Below are positions 1 to 8,609 of a stretch of 64,000 nucleotides of DNA, piece after piece. The notes below the pieces were generated by a model, which was given only the letters and a program-made list of their open reading frames with translations, searched no databases and was not told where the DNA came from. The DNA comes from Massilia arenae. GTDB taxonomy: Bacteria; Pseudomonadota; Gammaproteobacteria; Burkholderiales; Burkholderiaceae_D. The position numbers and the translations under genes were made by a program. How positions within the stretch are numbered: the first letter of the stretch is position 1; each line of letters starts with the position of its first letter. The DNA is taken from assembly GCF_008014745.1 (NCBI RefSeq), contig NZ_VPFD01000025.1:24664-88663 (forward strand), written 5' to 3'.

Positions 1-572
1 ATCACCTCGGCCAGGCCGGCCGACAGCTCGCGCGCCGGCAGCGTGTCGAGCGTCGCGGTGTCGGCGATGACGGCGCGCGGCTGGTAGAAGGCGCCGATCA
101 TGTTCTTGCCCAGCGGGTGGTTGATGCCGGTCTTGCCGCCCACCGAGGAATCGACCTGGGACAGCAGGGTGGTCGGGATCTGCACGAAGGGCACGCCGCG
201 CATATAGCTCGCCGCGGCGAAGCCGGTCAGGTCGCCGATCACGCCGCCGCCCAGCGCCACCAGCGTGGTCTTGCGGTCGCATTTGTGTTGCAGCAGCGCG
301 TCGTACACCAGGTTGAGCGACTGCCAGTTCTTGTGCTCTTCGCCGTCCGGCAGCACGATCTCGAGCACGTCGCGGCCCGCGGCGCGCAGGTGGCCGGCCA
401 CCTTGGCCAGGTAGAGCGGCGCGACGGTGGTGTTGGTGACGATGGCCACCTTGTTGCCGCCGATGTGGCGCGCCAGCAGTGCGGCGTCGTCCAGCAGGCC
501 GGGGCCGATCGCGATCGGGTAGCTGCGTTCGCCGAGGTCGACGTTGAGGGTGATGTGGTCCTGTTCGTTCAT
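1..572 (-). other. aroB: AroB module with its own possible internal start (ATG 572)
   Basis: Within the fused frame, ATG at 572 begins the residues MNEQDHITLNVDLGERSYPI, a normal-looking AroB N-terminus. An AAGGA lies about six bases upstream. Free AroB could therefore be made by internal initiation in addition to the fused chain. About 190 AroB residues are visible. Whether the cell makes one protein, two, or both cannot be told from sequence. Confidence 0.6.
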
Positions 573-1130
573 CGATGTCCTTGCCAGCCGGCGCGCGCGC
601 GCTGTTTCCTGCGCCGCCAGCTGATCCAATATGGTCTGTACCATCGATTGTACGTTAGGACGGCCGGTGTCGATGACGAGGTCCGCAATCTCGCGGTACA
701 GCGGATCGCGCTGGGTCCACAGCTCTTCGAGTTTCGCGCGCGGGTCGGCCGTCTGCAGCAGCGGACGGTTCTTGTCGTGGGCGGTGCGTTGCAGGATGCT
801 GCCGATCGAGGCGCGCAGGTAGATCACGGTGCCGCGCTCGGCCAGGTAGGCGCGATTCCGCGGGTCCAGCACGGCGCCGCCGCCGGTGGCCAGCACCAGG
901 CCCTGCTGGCCGGTGAGGTCGCGGATCACGTCCGCTTCGCGCCGCCGGAAACAGGCCTCGCCCTCGATCTCGAAGATCCAGGGGATGGTGGCGCCGGTAC
1001 GCGCCTCGATCTCGTGGTCGGAATCGACGAAGCGGCGATTGAGCTTGCGTGCAAGCAATCGGCCGATCGTGGTCTTCCCCGCCCCCATCAGGCCAACAAG
1101 GAAGATATTGTCGTTCTTGGGATGTGGCAC
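1..1130 (-). CDS. aroKB: Fused shikimate kinase / 3-dehydroquinate synthase (AroKB-type), 3' end cut by window
   Basis: One frame runs without a stop from a GTG at 1130 to the window edge. Residues 1-186 are shikimate kinase: P-loop GLMGAGKTT (about 13-21), DSDHEIE substrate region, ATGGGAVL and the RPLL lid. From residue 187 it becomes 3-dehydroquinate synthase, with GGGVIGD and the PTTLLSQVDSSVGGKTG block visible. The two enzymes do steps 5 and 2 of the shikimate pathway in the cytosol. In most proteobacteria aroK and aroB are adjacent but separate. An in-frame TAA lies upstream near 1198; GTG 1130 is the most sensible start (TTG 1136 is possible). The AroB C-terminus lies outside the window. 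Confidence 0.85.
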   Translation of the reverse strand, partial: MPHPKNDNIFLVGLMGAGKTTIGRLLARKLNRRFVDSDHEIEARTGATIPWIFEIEGEACFRRREADVIRDLTGQQGLVLATGGGAVLDPRNRAYLAERGTVIYLRASIGSILQRTAHDKNRPLLQTADPRAKLEELWTQRDPLYREIADLVIDTGRPNVQSMVQTILDQLAAQETARARRLARTSMNEQDHITLNVDLGERSYPIAIGPGLLDDAALLARHIGGNKVAIVTNTTVAPLYLAKVAGHLRAAGRDVLEIVLPDGEEHKNWQSLNLVYDALLQHKCDRKTTLVALGGGVIGDLTGFAAASYMRGVPFVQIPTTLLSQVDSSVGGKTGINHPLGKNMIGAFYQPRAVIADTATLDTLPARELSAGLAEV

Positions 1131-1146
1131 TACCAAACCCGCTCTG

Positions 1147-1175
1147 ATAAAAAGACGGCCAGTATAGACTGGCCG
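1147..1175 (-). terminator. Intrinsic terminator after the pil/Ig-lipoprotein genes
   Basis: Perfect 8-bp stem CGGCCAGT/ACTGGCCG with loop ATAG (1156-1175), followed on the minus strand by GTCTTTTT. It lies between the Ig-like lipoprotein stop and the aroKB GTG. The stem-loop contains TATACT (1161-1166) on the minus strand, which could be the -10 of an aroKB promoter giving a leader of about 24 nt. Confidence 0.7.
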
Positions 1176-1193
1176 CCTGTCAATCCGCCAATT

Positions 1194-3107
1194 TTATGGG
1201 CGGGAGCACGTGAAGGCCAGTTTGAACGGGATCGAGGTGATCTTGCCGCGTGGCGTCGTGGCGCGCACGTTGAAGGTGGCCGCGCTGGAGGTCGTGCACG
1301 GCTTTTCGCCGGTCGCGGCCACGGTGACGGTGTGGCTCGACCCCACGGCGCCCGTGGCGGTGCCGACGAAGATGCTCGGCACGGTTTCGGGGATCACTTC
1401 CACACCGGTGGCATTGACCGCGCCGCTGACCGAGATCGTGGTGCCGGCCGGCAGCGGGTTGTCGTTCAGGTCGGTGAGCTTGAGCGTGAATACCTTCGAG
1501 TCGTTGGCGTTGGCGCTGCCCAGGTCGATTGGCCACCCGGACTGGGGCTTGAGCACGTTTTCCAGGTAGACGTTCGTCACGTCGGCATTGCTGAAGGTGA
1601 TCGTGGTCCTGGCGAACTGGGTGTTGGCGCCGTCGGTCGTGCTGGCGCAGACCGTGGCCACGCCCATGCGATTGACGTCCGGGCTCGATCCGGGGCCGGT
1701 ATTACAAGGGGTGGCCGGAATGCCCGGAATGGCCTTGCGCGGTTCCTGGGTGCGGAACGGCACCGAGCAGCCGCCATTGACGGTGGTGCAGCCGCCCTTG
1801 TCCGACGAGCCGATGGCGCCCATATTGGTCTGGAACACGACCGGGGTGCCGTCGGCGACCGGGTTGCCGAAGGCGTCGGCCAGCAGCACGTTGACGGTGG
1901 CGGCAGGCGTGACGGGACCGCTGTCGAATTCCCAGCCATCCACGTTACCCTGGGTCACAGAGAGCGAGAAGGCGCGCTGCACCGGCAGGCCGGTGGTCAC
2001 GACGATCGAGTCCGAGGTGGTGGAGATGTCGGCGCCATTGCCGCTGGCGGTGCCGGGCAGCACGGCGCGCACGCGGAACGAGGTCGGCACGGAGCCCGAA
2101 TTGACGGTGGTGATCACCTCGCCGTTCTGGTCGGTGCGGTCGATGCTCTTGTTCAGGTTGACCAATCCCTCGGGCTCGATGAAGAACCGCACTTCCTTGT
2201 TGGCCAGCGGACGGTTGAACAGGTCGAACACGCGGAAGCGCAGGGTCGCGGTCTCGGTGCGGTTGATGCCGCCCTGGCCGCGGATCACGATCGACTTGTC
2301 GATCGGCAGCGCCTCGACGAGTTGCACCGACGCGGCGCCCGGCTGGGCGATCACGAGCGAACCCGTGGCCGGGGTCGTGACGCCATCGGCGGTCACGGTG
2401 ATGGTGTCGTTGTTGCCGCAACCCTGGTCGCGGTAGACCGTCTCGGCGGTGCCGTTGTTGGTAGCGACCACGGCCGCCAGCGTGGCCTTGCCGGCGGCCA
2501 CGCAGGCCGACGTGAAGTTGACGTTGACCTGGCCCATGTACTTGGCGCCGTTGGCCAGCAGGTCGACCGAGATCCTGCTCGAATCATAGGCGTTGATGCT
2601 GGCCGGCTCCAGGCGCAGCGCGCTGAAGGTCAGCGCGGTGGCGTTGACCGAGTAGTTGGCGGTGCTGGTGACGGCGGTGCCGGCCACGGTGGCGCTGGCG
2701 GTGACGGTGCCGGCGCCGCCGGCCGCCAGGCTGGCCACGCGCATGGTGATGCTGGCGGTGCCGCTGGCATCGGTCAGGGCGGTGCCGGCGCCGGGCGCGA
2801 ACACGGCCAGGTCGGCGGCGGTGGTGAAGGTGACCAGCGCATTCGGTACCGGCTGCTTGTTGGCGTCGAGCACCAGGGCGCGTACCGTCAGCGGAGTGGC
2901 GCCGGACAGCGAGGTGCTGGCCGTGCCCGAGGCGCTGACCAGGCTGACGCCGACGGTCGGCGCGGCCGGCGTGACCGGCGTGCCGCCGCTGCCATTGCCG
3001 CCGCTGCCGCCCGGGGTGCCCGGGCTGCCGCCACCGCCGCCGCAGGCGGACAGGGTTGCGGCCAGGAGCAGCGCCAGGCTGCCGTACTTGATGTGCTGGT
3101 TGTTCAT
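1194..3107 (-). CDS. Surface lipoprotein with bacterial Ig-like (invasin Big_1-type) repeats
   Basis: 637 aa. A lipoprotein signal ends in LSAC (Cys 22), then a Gly/Ser/Pro-rich linker to about residue 50, then repeated beta-rich units with the Big_1 hallmark of a changed 'D..GNPVADGTPV.F' strand (e.g. LVLDANKQPVPNALVTFTT, LADAFGNPVADGTPVVFQT, LTDLNDNPLPAGTTISV). Several Cys pairs occur in the later repeats. It lies 28 bp downstream of pilQ in the same direction, so it may be co-transcribed with the pilus genes and act at the outer surface; that link is inference. No convincing Shine-Dalgarno precedes ATG 3107 (sequence is TGATAATAATATG). No known enzyme motif. Confidence 0.75.
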   Translation of the reverse strand: MNNQHIKYGSLALLLAATLSACGGGGGSPGTPGGSGGNGSGGTPVTPAAPTVGVSLVSASGTASTSLSGATPLTVRALVLDANKQPVPNALVTFTTAADLAVFAPGAGTALTDASGTASITMRVASLAAGGAGTVTASATVAGTAVTSTANYSVNATALTFSALRLEPASINAYDSSRISVDLLANGAKYMGQVNVNFTSACVAAGKATLAAVVATNNGTAETVYRDQGCGNNDTITVTADGVTTPATGSLVIAQPGAASVQLVEALPIDKSIVIRGQGGINRTETATLRFRVFDLFNRPLANKEVRFFIEPEGLVNLNKSIDRTDQNGEVITTVNSGSVPTSFRVRAVLPGTASGNGADISTTSDSIVVTTGLPVQRAFSLSVTQGNVDGWEFDSGPVTPAATVNVLLADAFGNPVADGTPVVFQTNMGAIGSSDKGGCTTVNGGCSVPFRTQEPRKAIPGIPATPCNTGPGSSPDVNRMGVATVCASTTDGANTQFARTTITFSNADVTNVYLENVLKPQSGWPIDLGSANANDSKVFTLKLTDLNDNPLPAGTTISVSGAVNATGVEVIPETVPSIFVGTATGAVGSSHTVTVAATGEKPCTTSSAATFNVRATTPRGKITSIPFKLAFTCSRP

Positions 3108-3135
3108 ATTATTATCAGTTGGGGTTAAAGTCAGT

Positions 3136-5334
3136 TCAGCGCGTGCCCGCCACGTTCTCGTTCACGATCTTCGGGGTGATGAAGACCAGCAGCTCGGTCT
3201 TGCTGTGCTCGGTGCCGGTGGTCTTGAACAGATAGCCCAGCAGCGGGACGTCGCCCAGCAGCGGCACCTTGGTCACGTTGTTGCGCTCGGTCTGCTGGTA
3301 GATCCCGCCCAGCACCACCGTGCCGCCGTTCTCGACCATCACCTTGGTCTTGACGTGCTGGGTGTTGATCGCGAAGCCGGCGCGCGTCTCTTCACCCTTC
3401 GAATCCTTGTTGACGTCCACTTCCAGCACCACGTTGCCGTCCGGCGTGATCTGCGGCGTCACTTCCAGGCGCAGATTGGCCTTCTTGAACGCGATCGAGG
3501 TGGCGCCGCTGCTGGTTGCCTGCTCGTAGGGCAGCTCGACGCCCTGCTCGATCACGGCGACCTGCTTGTCCTCGGTGACCACGCGCGGGCTGGAGATGAT
3601 CTTGCCCTTGCCATCGGCTTCCAGCGCCGACAGCTCCAGGTTCAGGAAGCGGTTGGCGGCCGACGAGAACAGCGAGAACGCCAGCGTCGACGGGGCGATG
3701 CCGCCGATGTTGGCCGCCGGCAGGTTGACCATCGTGGTGTTGTCGATGCTGGTGCTGGCAGGGGTCTGGCCCGTCACCTGGCCGACGCCGGCCAGGTTGC
3801 CGCCGATGGCGACGCGCTCGTTGCCGCTGATCTGCCAGCCGGAGTCGCCGCCGCGCTGGGTGCGCAGGTCGTTGAAGCCCAGCTTGGCGCCGAGGTTGCG
3901 CGAGAAGCCGTCGTTGGCCTCGACCAGGCGCGCCTCGATCAGCACCTGCTTCGAGGCGATGTCGGTCTTCTGGATCAGCTTGCGGATGTCCTCGATCTTG
4001 GAGGCGATATCGGTCACGAACAGCTGGTTGGTGCGCGGATCGATGATCGCGCTGCCGCGCCGCGACAGCACGCGGTTACGGCCGCCGGCGTCGCTGCTGG
4101 CGGTGGCGCCGGCGGCGTCCAGGCCGAACACGTTGCGGAACGATTCCGCCTTCTGGTAATTGAGCTGGAAGATCTCGGAGCGCAGCGGCTCGAGTTCGGC
4201 GATCTGGGCGCGCTGCTCGAGTTCGAGCTTTTCCTTGGTCAGCAGTTCTTCCTTCGGCGCGATCCACACCACGTTGCCGTTCTTGCGCTGGTCCAGGCCC
4301 TTGGCGGTCAGGATCACGTCCAGCGCCTGGTCCCACGGCACGTCCTTCAGGCGCAGGGTCAGCGAGCCGGTGACCGAATCGCTGGCGATGATGTTCAGGC
4401 CCGAAATGTCGGCCACCGCCTGCAGCGCGGCGCGCACTTCGACGTCCTGGAACTCGAACGACAGCTTTTCGCCGCGATAACCCTGCGGGTTGTCGCGCGA
4501 GCCCAGGCTGCTGCGATTCGGGTCGCCTTCGACCTTGCGCACCTCGACCACGAGCTGGGAATCGCTCTGGAACACCGACTGTTCCCAGTTGCCTTGCGCC
4601 TCCACCGTCATGCGGACGTTGTCGCCCTGGGCCTGGGTCGAGACGCGGGTGACCGGCGTGCCGAAATCGGTCACGTCCAGGCGCCGCCGCAGCGACTCCG
4701 GCAGGCGCGCATTGAGGAAGTCGACGGTCACGCCGCTGTCGGTCTGGCGCACGTCGACCGCCACCTGGTTGGCGGGCAGGTCGACCACGACCCGGCCGGC
4801 GCCGTTGGCGCCGCGACGGAAGTCGAGGTCGCGCAACTGGGGACGCGAGGCGGGAAGCGCGGACGGCGCCGCTGCAACTGCCGGCATGCCGCTGGCATTG
4901 AGCGGGCGCGCCACGCCGCCCGAGCCTTCCACCGTCACGATCACCGACTTGCCGTCGATCGTGGTGGCGTAATTCAGGGCGCGCGCCAGGTTCAGCACCA
5001 GGCGGGTACGTTCGCCGGCCTGCACCACGTTCAGGCTGCGCACGTCGCCCAGGTTCATCTCGTGCACCGTCTTGCCGGTGGCATTGGCGGTGGCGCCGAA
5101 GTCGAGCGCAATGCGGGACGGATTGGTGATCGCGAAGCCGATCGGCGCACGCGCCGGGACCTCGCGCATGGTCACGTTGATGACCACGTTGCTGCCCTGC
5201 TGGTTGGCCGTGATCGATTCGATCGCGTTGCCCTGGGCCACGGCGGCGCCGGCGCACATCATGAGCATGAGTGCGGCCGCGGCGCGCGCCAGCCATGCCG
5301 GCGGTGCGAAGCGAATCTTGACGTTGAAGGTCAT
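3136..5334 (-). CDS. pilQ: Type IV pilus outer-membrane secretin PilQ
   Basis: 732 aa with a cleavable signal (...CAGAAVAQ near 34). Two N-terminal AMIN-type domains bind peptidoglycan, followed by a secretin N/STN region (FEFQDVEVRAALQAVADISGLNI) and a C-terminal secretin domain (VPLLGDVPLLGYLFKTT, TELLVFITPKIV). PilQ forms the gated outer-membrane pore for the pilus. Last gene of pilMNOPQ, 12 bp after pilP. Length is normal for betaproteobacterial PilQ. Confidence 0.97.
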   Translation of the reverse strand: MTFNVKIRFAPPAWLARAAAALMLMMCAGAAVAQGNAIESITANQQGSNVVINVTMREVPARAPIGFAITNPSRIALDFGATANATGKTVHEMNLGDVRSLNVVQAGERTRLVLNLARALNYATTIDGKSVIVTVEGSGGVARPLNASGMPAVAAAPSALPASRPQLRDLDFRRGANGAGRVVVDLPANQVAVDVRQTDSGVTVDFLNARLPESLRRRLDVTDFGTPVTRVSTQAQGDNVRMTVEAQGNWEQSVFQSDSQLVVEVRKVEGDPNRSSLGSRDNPQGYRGEKLSFEFQDVEVRAALQAVADISGLNIIASDSVTGSLTLRLKDVPWDQALDVILTAKGLDQRKNGNVVWIAPKEELLTKEKLELEQRAQIAELEPLRSEIFQLNYQKAESFRNVFGLDAAGATASSDAGGRNRVLSRRGSAIIDPRTNQLFVTDIASKIEDIRKLIQKTDIASKQVLIEARLVEANDGFSRNLGAKLGFNDLRTQRGGDSGWQISGNERVAIGGNLAGVGQVTGQTPASTSIDNTTMVNLPAANIGGIAPSTLAFSLFSSAANRFLNLELSALEADGKGKIISSPRVVTEDKQVAVIEQGVELPYEQATSSGATSIAFKKANLRLEVTPQITPDGNVVLEVDVNKDSKGEETRAGFAINTQHVKTKVMVENGGTVVLGGIYQQTERNNVTKVPLLGDVPLLGYLFKTTGTEHSKTELLVFITPKIVNENVAGTR

Positions 5335-5346
5335 TTACTGCTCTCC

Positions 5347-5886
5347 TTATTTTGCCGCAGCGCGATGCTGCAGCTCGATGTGGGCCATGCGTTCCACCCA
5401 GTCGCCAGTGGCGTCCTGCACCGATTCTCTGATCTCGATGGCGCCCTCGCTCACACGCGTGATGCGCCCATAGTTCTGTCCAATCCGCTGGCCGCTGCGC
5501 ACCCGGTACAGCGAGCGCTCGACCTGCACCAGCGCGTAAGTCACGCCGCCCTTCTGCATCGTGCCGACCATCCGCATCATGTCGAGCGGGAAGGTCTCCA
5601 GCAATTCCTTCGGCCGCTCGAGGTCGGGCTGGTTGGCATTGCCGCTGGCTTGCGCCATACGCGCCATCTCGCCCAGCAGCTTGCCCGGATCGAAGGGATC
5701 GGGCGCCTGGCGCGCATCGTAGCCATAGGGCTCGAAGGTCTTCGGCTCCGGCAGCGGCTTGACCTTCGGCACGGTCTGCTTTTCCACCTGTTTCATCCAG
5801 GCCCGGGTCTCGCCCACGCCGCCGTCGCCGCAGGCGGCCAAGAGGCCGCTCGCCAGCAACAACGCTGTCACTCGTGCGCGCATCAT
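5347..5886 (-). CDS. pilP: Type IV pilus inner-membrane lipoprotein PilP
   Basis: 179 aa, lipobox LLAAC (Cys 19). The C-terminal half carries the PilP beta-sandwich signature region (LERPKELLETFPLDMMRMVGTM, YALVQVERSLYRVRSGQRIGQNYGRI), which contacts the PilQ N domains and links the PilNO heterodimer to the secretin. Its start overlaps the pilO stop by 4 bp. Confidence 0.96.
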   Translation of the reverse strand: MMRARVTALLLASGLLAACGDGGVGETRAWMKQVEKQTVPKVKPLPEPKTFEPYGYDARQAPDPFDPGKLLGEMARMAQASGNANQPDLERPKELLETFPLDMMRMVGTMQKGGVTYALVQVERSLYRVRSGQRIGQNYGRITRVSEGAIEIRESVQDATGDWVERMAHIELQHRAAAK

Positions 5887-6599
5887 TTCTTGCCCCCGGT
5901 CTTGGCCTTGGCGCTGGTCTTGTCCTTACCTTTGCCCTTGCCTTTGCCCTTCTTCTTCTCGGCCGCTTGCGCGGCGCGCTGGGCCGCCAGTTCTTCCTGG
6001 TCGAGGTAGCGGAAGGTCTTGGCCACCGCCTGCATCCCCAGGCTGCCGTCCTTGCCGACCTGCAGGGTCAGGTTGTTCAAGGTGACGATGCGCGGCAGGT
6101 TGGCCATGTCGGCGGCGAACGCGCCCATGTCGTGGTAACGGCCGTTCACCTTGATGTCGATCGGCAGCTCGGCGTAGTAGTCGCGCACCACTTCCTGGCC
6201 CGGCTTGAACAGCTCGAACTGCAGGCCGCGGCCGACGCCCGACTGGTTGATGTCGGACAGCAGCGAATACATTTCGGACTTGTTCGGCAACTGCTTCTCC
6301 AGGCGCACCACGTACTGGTCGACCTGGGCCTTCTGCGCCTTGAGCGCCTCCAGGTTGATCGCCTGCGCCATCTTGGTCTTGTATTCCTCGCGCAGCTTCT
6401 GCTCGTCGAGCGCGCCGCGTTCCTGGGCCGCGAACTGGTCGCTCCAGTAAAAATAGTAGCCCAGGCCGACGACCGCCAACAGCACGCCGGCGGCGCACAG
6501 CAGGCGCGGCGCCAGCGGCCACTGGCCGGGCGGACGGCCCTGCAGGTCCTGGAATTGCGCCGCCAGGCGGGCGCCGAGGTCTTTGATGTCGATGTTCAT
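5883..6599 (-). CDS. pilO: Type IV pilus alignment protein PilO
   Basis: 238 aa: short cytoplasmic N-terminus, one membrane segment (about 32-52), coiled coil (about 60-105), then a periplasmic ferredoxin-like core that pairs with PilN. The C-terminus is an unusual low-complexity tail, KKKGKGKGKGKDK followed by KAKTGGKK, encoded by a run of near-identical 6-base units around 5925-5950. Overlaps pilN by 4 bp. Confidence 0.95.
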   Translation of the reverse strand: MNIDIKDLGARLAAQFQDLQGRPPGQWPLAPRLLCAAGVLLAVVGLGYYFYWSDQFAAQERGALDEQKLREEYKTKMAQAINLEALKAQKAQVDQYVVRLEKQLPNKSEMYSLLSDINQSGVGRGLQFELFKPGQEVVRDYYAELPIDIKVNGRYHDMGAFAADMANLPRIVTLNNLTLQVGKDGSLGMQAVAKTFRYLDQEELAAQRAAQAAEKKKGKGKGKGKDKTSAKAKTGGKK

Positions 6600-7225
6600 G
6601 ACGTCTCCGCCTCACGCTTGGCCGCGGCCGGCTTATCGCCATCCGCAGCCTCTTCGCCCTCGCTCAGGCGCGCGCGCTTGATCGACACGCCGAGCGTGAA
6701 CTCGACCACATTGCGACTGGTCTTGCCCTGGGTCAGGCTGATCGCGCGGACCTCGGTCAGGTCCGGGTTCTGCAGCCACGGCGAGCCGCTCGACAGATTG
6801 CGCAGCAGCTCGGCCACCCGCTCCTGCGACTGGGCGTTGCCGGTCAGGATCACGCGCTGGCCGTTCTGCTTGACCGATTTCAGGTGCACGCCCTCCGGCG
6901 TCTGGCGCACCAGTTCGTCGAGCAGGTGCACCGGCTGGTTGCGGTCGCCCTGCAAGTCCTCGACCGCCTGCTGGCGCGCCTGCAGGGCCGCGATTTCTTC
7001 TTTCAGGTTGGTGATCTCGCCGATCTTCTTGTCCAGCTCCGCGCTGGCCTTCTTCAGGACGTCGTTGCGCTGGTTCTGGACCGAGATCTGGCTGGCGTTA
7101 TAGCCGCCGACCAGCATCACCACGATGGCGCCCAGCACGCCGCCCAGCGCCAGCAGGGCGACGAAGGCGGCCTGCTTCTGCTTGCGCTTGGCTTCGCGGT
7201 GGGGCAGCAGGTTAATCCGGATCAT
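6596..7225 (-). CDS. pilN: Type IV pilus assembly protein PilN
   Basis: 209 aa. The N-terminal INLLPHR motif is the segment PilN uses to bind PilM; then a membrane helix (about 22-44), a coiled coil (about 55-95) and a periplasmic core (LDELVRQTPEGVHLKSV). The C-terminal tail is charged and Ala/Lys-rich. Shares one base with the pilM stop, consistent with translational coupling. Confidence 0.95.
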   Translation of the reverse strand: MIRINLLPHREAKRKQKQAAFVALLALGGVLGAIVVMLVGGYNASQISVQNQRNDVLKKASAELDKKIGEITNLKEEIAALQARQQAVEDLQGDRNQPVHLLDELVRQTPEGVHLKSVKQNGQRVILTGNAQSQERVAELLRNLSSGSPWLQNPDLTEVRAISLTQGKTSRNVVEFTLGVSIKRARLSEGEEAADGDKPAAAKREAETS

Positions 7226-8289
7226 CAGCCGAACCTCCGCAGCGCCAGGCCGCAGGCGACCAGGTAGGCCGGGGCGTCCTGGCGCAGCTGGTGTTCGCGC
7301 ACGCCGGAACCGAGCTGCATGCCCTCGAAGGGCGCCGCGAGGTTGACCGGGAGGCGCGTGCGGCTGGCCACGATGTCAAGGATCCCGGGCAGCAGCGCGC
7401 AGCCGCCGGCCAGGTACAGCCCGTCGATCCGCGTGTACGGGGTCGAGGTGTAGAAGAACTGGATGGCGCGCGTGATTTCCAGCGCCGCGCTTTCCAGGAA
7501 CGGCGCCAGGACGTCGGCGCGGTAGTTCTCGGGCAGGTCGCCCGCCTTCTTGCGCGTCTCGGCTTCCTCGAACGCCATGCCGTAGCTGCGCACGATGTCC
7601 TGGGTCAGCGCATTGCCGCCGAAGGGCTGCTCGCGCTCGTAGACCGCTTCGCCATTGAGCAGCACCGACACGTGGGTGGCGTGGGCGCCGATCTGGAACA
7701 GGGCCACGATCTGGTCCTGCCGCGGCAGGGCGGCGTGTTCGAGCGCGCTGCGCGCGGCGTACGATTCGATATCCATCACGGTGGCGGTAAGGCCCGCCGC
7801 TTCGGCGATCGCGACCCGGTCCTCGACTTTTTCGCGGCGCGCGGCGGCCAGCATCACTTCCATGTCGTCCAGCGAATTCGGGGCCGGGCAGATCACGTCG
7901 AAGTCGAGGCTGACCTCATCGAGCGCGAACGGGATATACTGGCTGGCCTCGGACTCGACCTGCACTTCCAGCTGGTCTTCCGACAAACCGGCCGGCAGGA
8001 TGATCTTCTTGGTGATCACGGCGGCGGGCGGCATGCCGAGCGCCACGTGGCGGGCGCGGGTGCCGCTCTTCTTCCAGACCCGGCGCACCGCCTCGGCGAC
8101 CTGGTCCATGTTTTCGATATTGCCGTCCACCACGGCGCCGCGCGGCAGCGCTTCGGTGGCGTAGCGCTCCAGGCGCACGATACCCTTGCCGGCATCGGCC
8201 AGCTCGACCAGGCGGACGCCGGACGTGCTGATATCGAGCCCGACCATCGGCGGAGTCGATTTACCAAACAAGGAACCCAGATTGATCAC
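7225..8289 (-). CDS. pilM: Type IV pilus actin-like ATPase PilM
   Basis: 354 aa. The N-terminal GLDISTSGVRLVEL and late YLAGGCALLPGI are FtsA/actin-fold nucleotide-binding elements typical of PilM, the cytoplasmic partner of PilN. GTG 8289 (protein begins MINLGSLFGKSTPP) is chosen over GTG 8298 because AGGGG lies about 8 bases upstream of 8289 and the residues match usual PilM N-termini. First gene of the pilMNOPQ run, divergent from mrcA. Confidence 0.95.
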   Translation of the reverse strand: MINLGSLFGKSTPPMVGLDISTSGVRLVELADAGKGIVRLERYATEALPRGAVVDGNIENMDQVAEAVRRVWKKSGTRARHVALGMPPAAVITKKIILPAGLSEDQLEVQVESEASQYIPFALDEVSLDFDVICPAPNSLDDMEVMLAAARREKVEDRVAIAEAAGLTATVMDIESYAARSALEHAALPRQDQIVALFQIGAHATHVSVLLNGEAVYEREQPFGGNALTQDIVRSYGMAFEEAETRKKAGDLPENYRADVLAPFLESAALEITRAIQFFYTSTPYTRIDGLYLAGGCALLPGILDIVASRTRLPVNLAAPFEGMQLGSGVREHQLRQDAPAYLVACGLALRRFG

Positions 8290-8344
8290 CAAATACACCC
8301 CTGGCTGCAGAATGGGCTTGAGCGCCCGGAAATTGGATGTTGTC

Positions 8345-8365
8345 GTAAATAGAACAGCTATTTAC
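8345..8365. other. Perfect 8-bp inverted repeat in the pilM-mrcA divergent gap
   Basis: GTAAATAG and CTATTTAC separated by 5 bases, about 60 bp upstream of pilM. Could be an operator or a hairpin in the pilM leader. The whole gap 8290-8609 is AT-richer than the flanking genes and holds no credible gene; it must contain the promoters for both divergent units. Confidence 0.4.
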
Positions 8366-8575
8366 TTCTTATAACTTTCTTTTAAAAATCCGGTACTTAC
8401 GTGCAGCACCGCCACGGATCGTAGCAACAAAGGATGACTGCGGACAAGAAATTTCTGCACTGGAACACCCCGTTTCGGGGCGTGCGCGCCACACTCTGGC
8501 GTTTTCATTGCCAGGCCAATATTCCCCTTGAGTTCCGTTAAGCTCTGGCCAGTATCGGGCTCCAAACCGCTGCCT

Positions 8576-8581
8576 TATAAT
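8576..8581 (+). promoter_or_regulatory. Likely -10 box for mrcA
   Basis: A consensus TATAAT sits 28 bp before ATG 8610. No good -35 is visible at 16-18 bp. If it is real, the RNA would start near 8588, which excludes the in-frame ATG at 8580 and favours ATG 8610 as the start. Confidence 0.4.
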
Positions 8582-8609
8582 GAGGCGGATCAACAAAGTG
8601 AAAGTCAGC

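Noticed and set aside
117..3128. Long plus-strand open frame of about 1000 codons across aroKB and the Ig lipoprotein
   Set aside because: Composition is a His/Gln/Arg/Gly/Ala mix typical of the antisense of GC-rich genes; the minus strand carries clear aroK, aroB and lipoprotein sequences.
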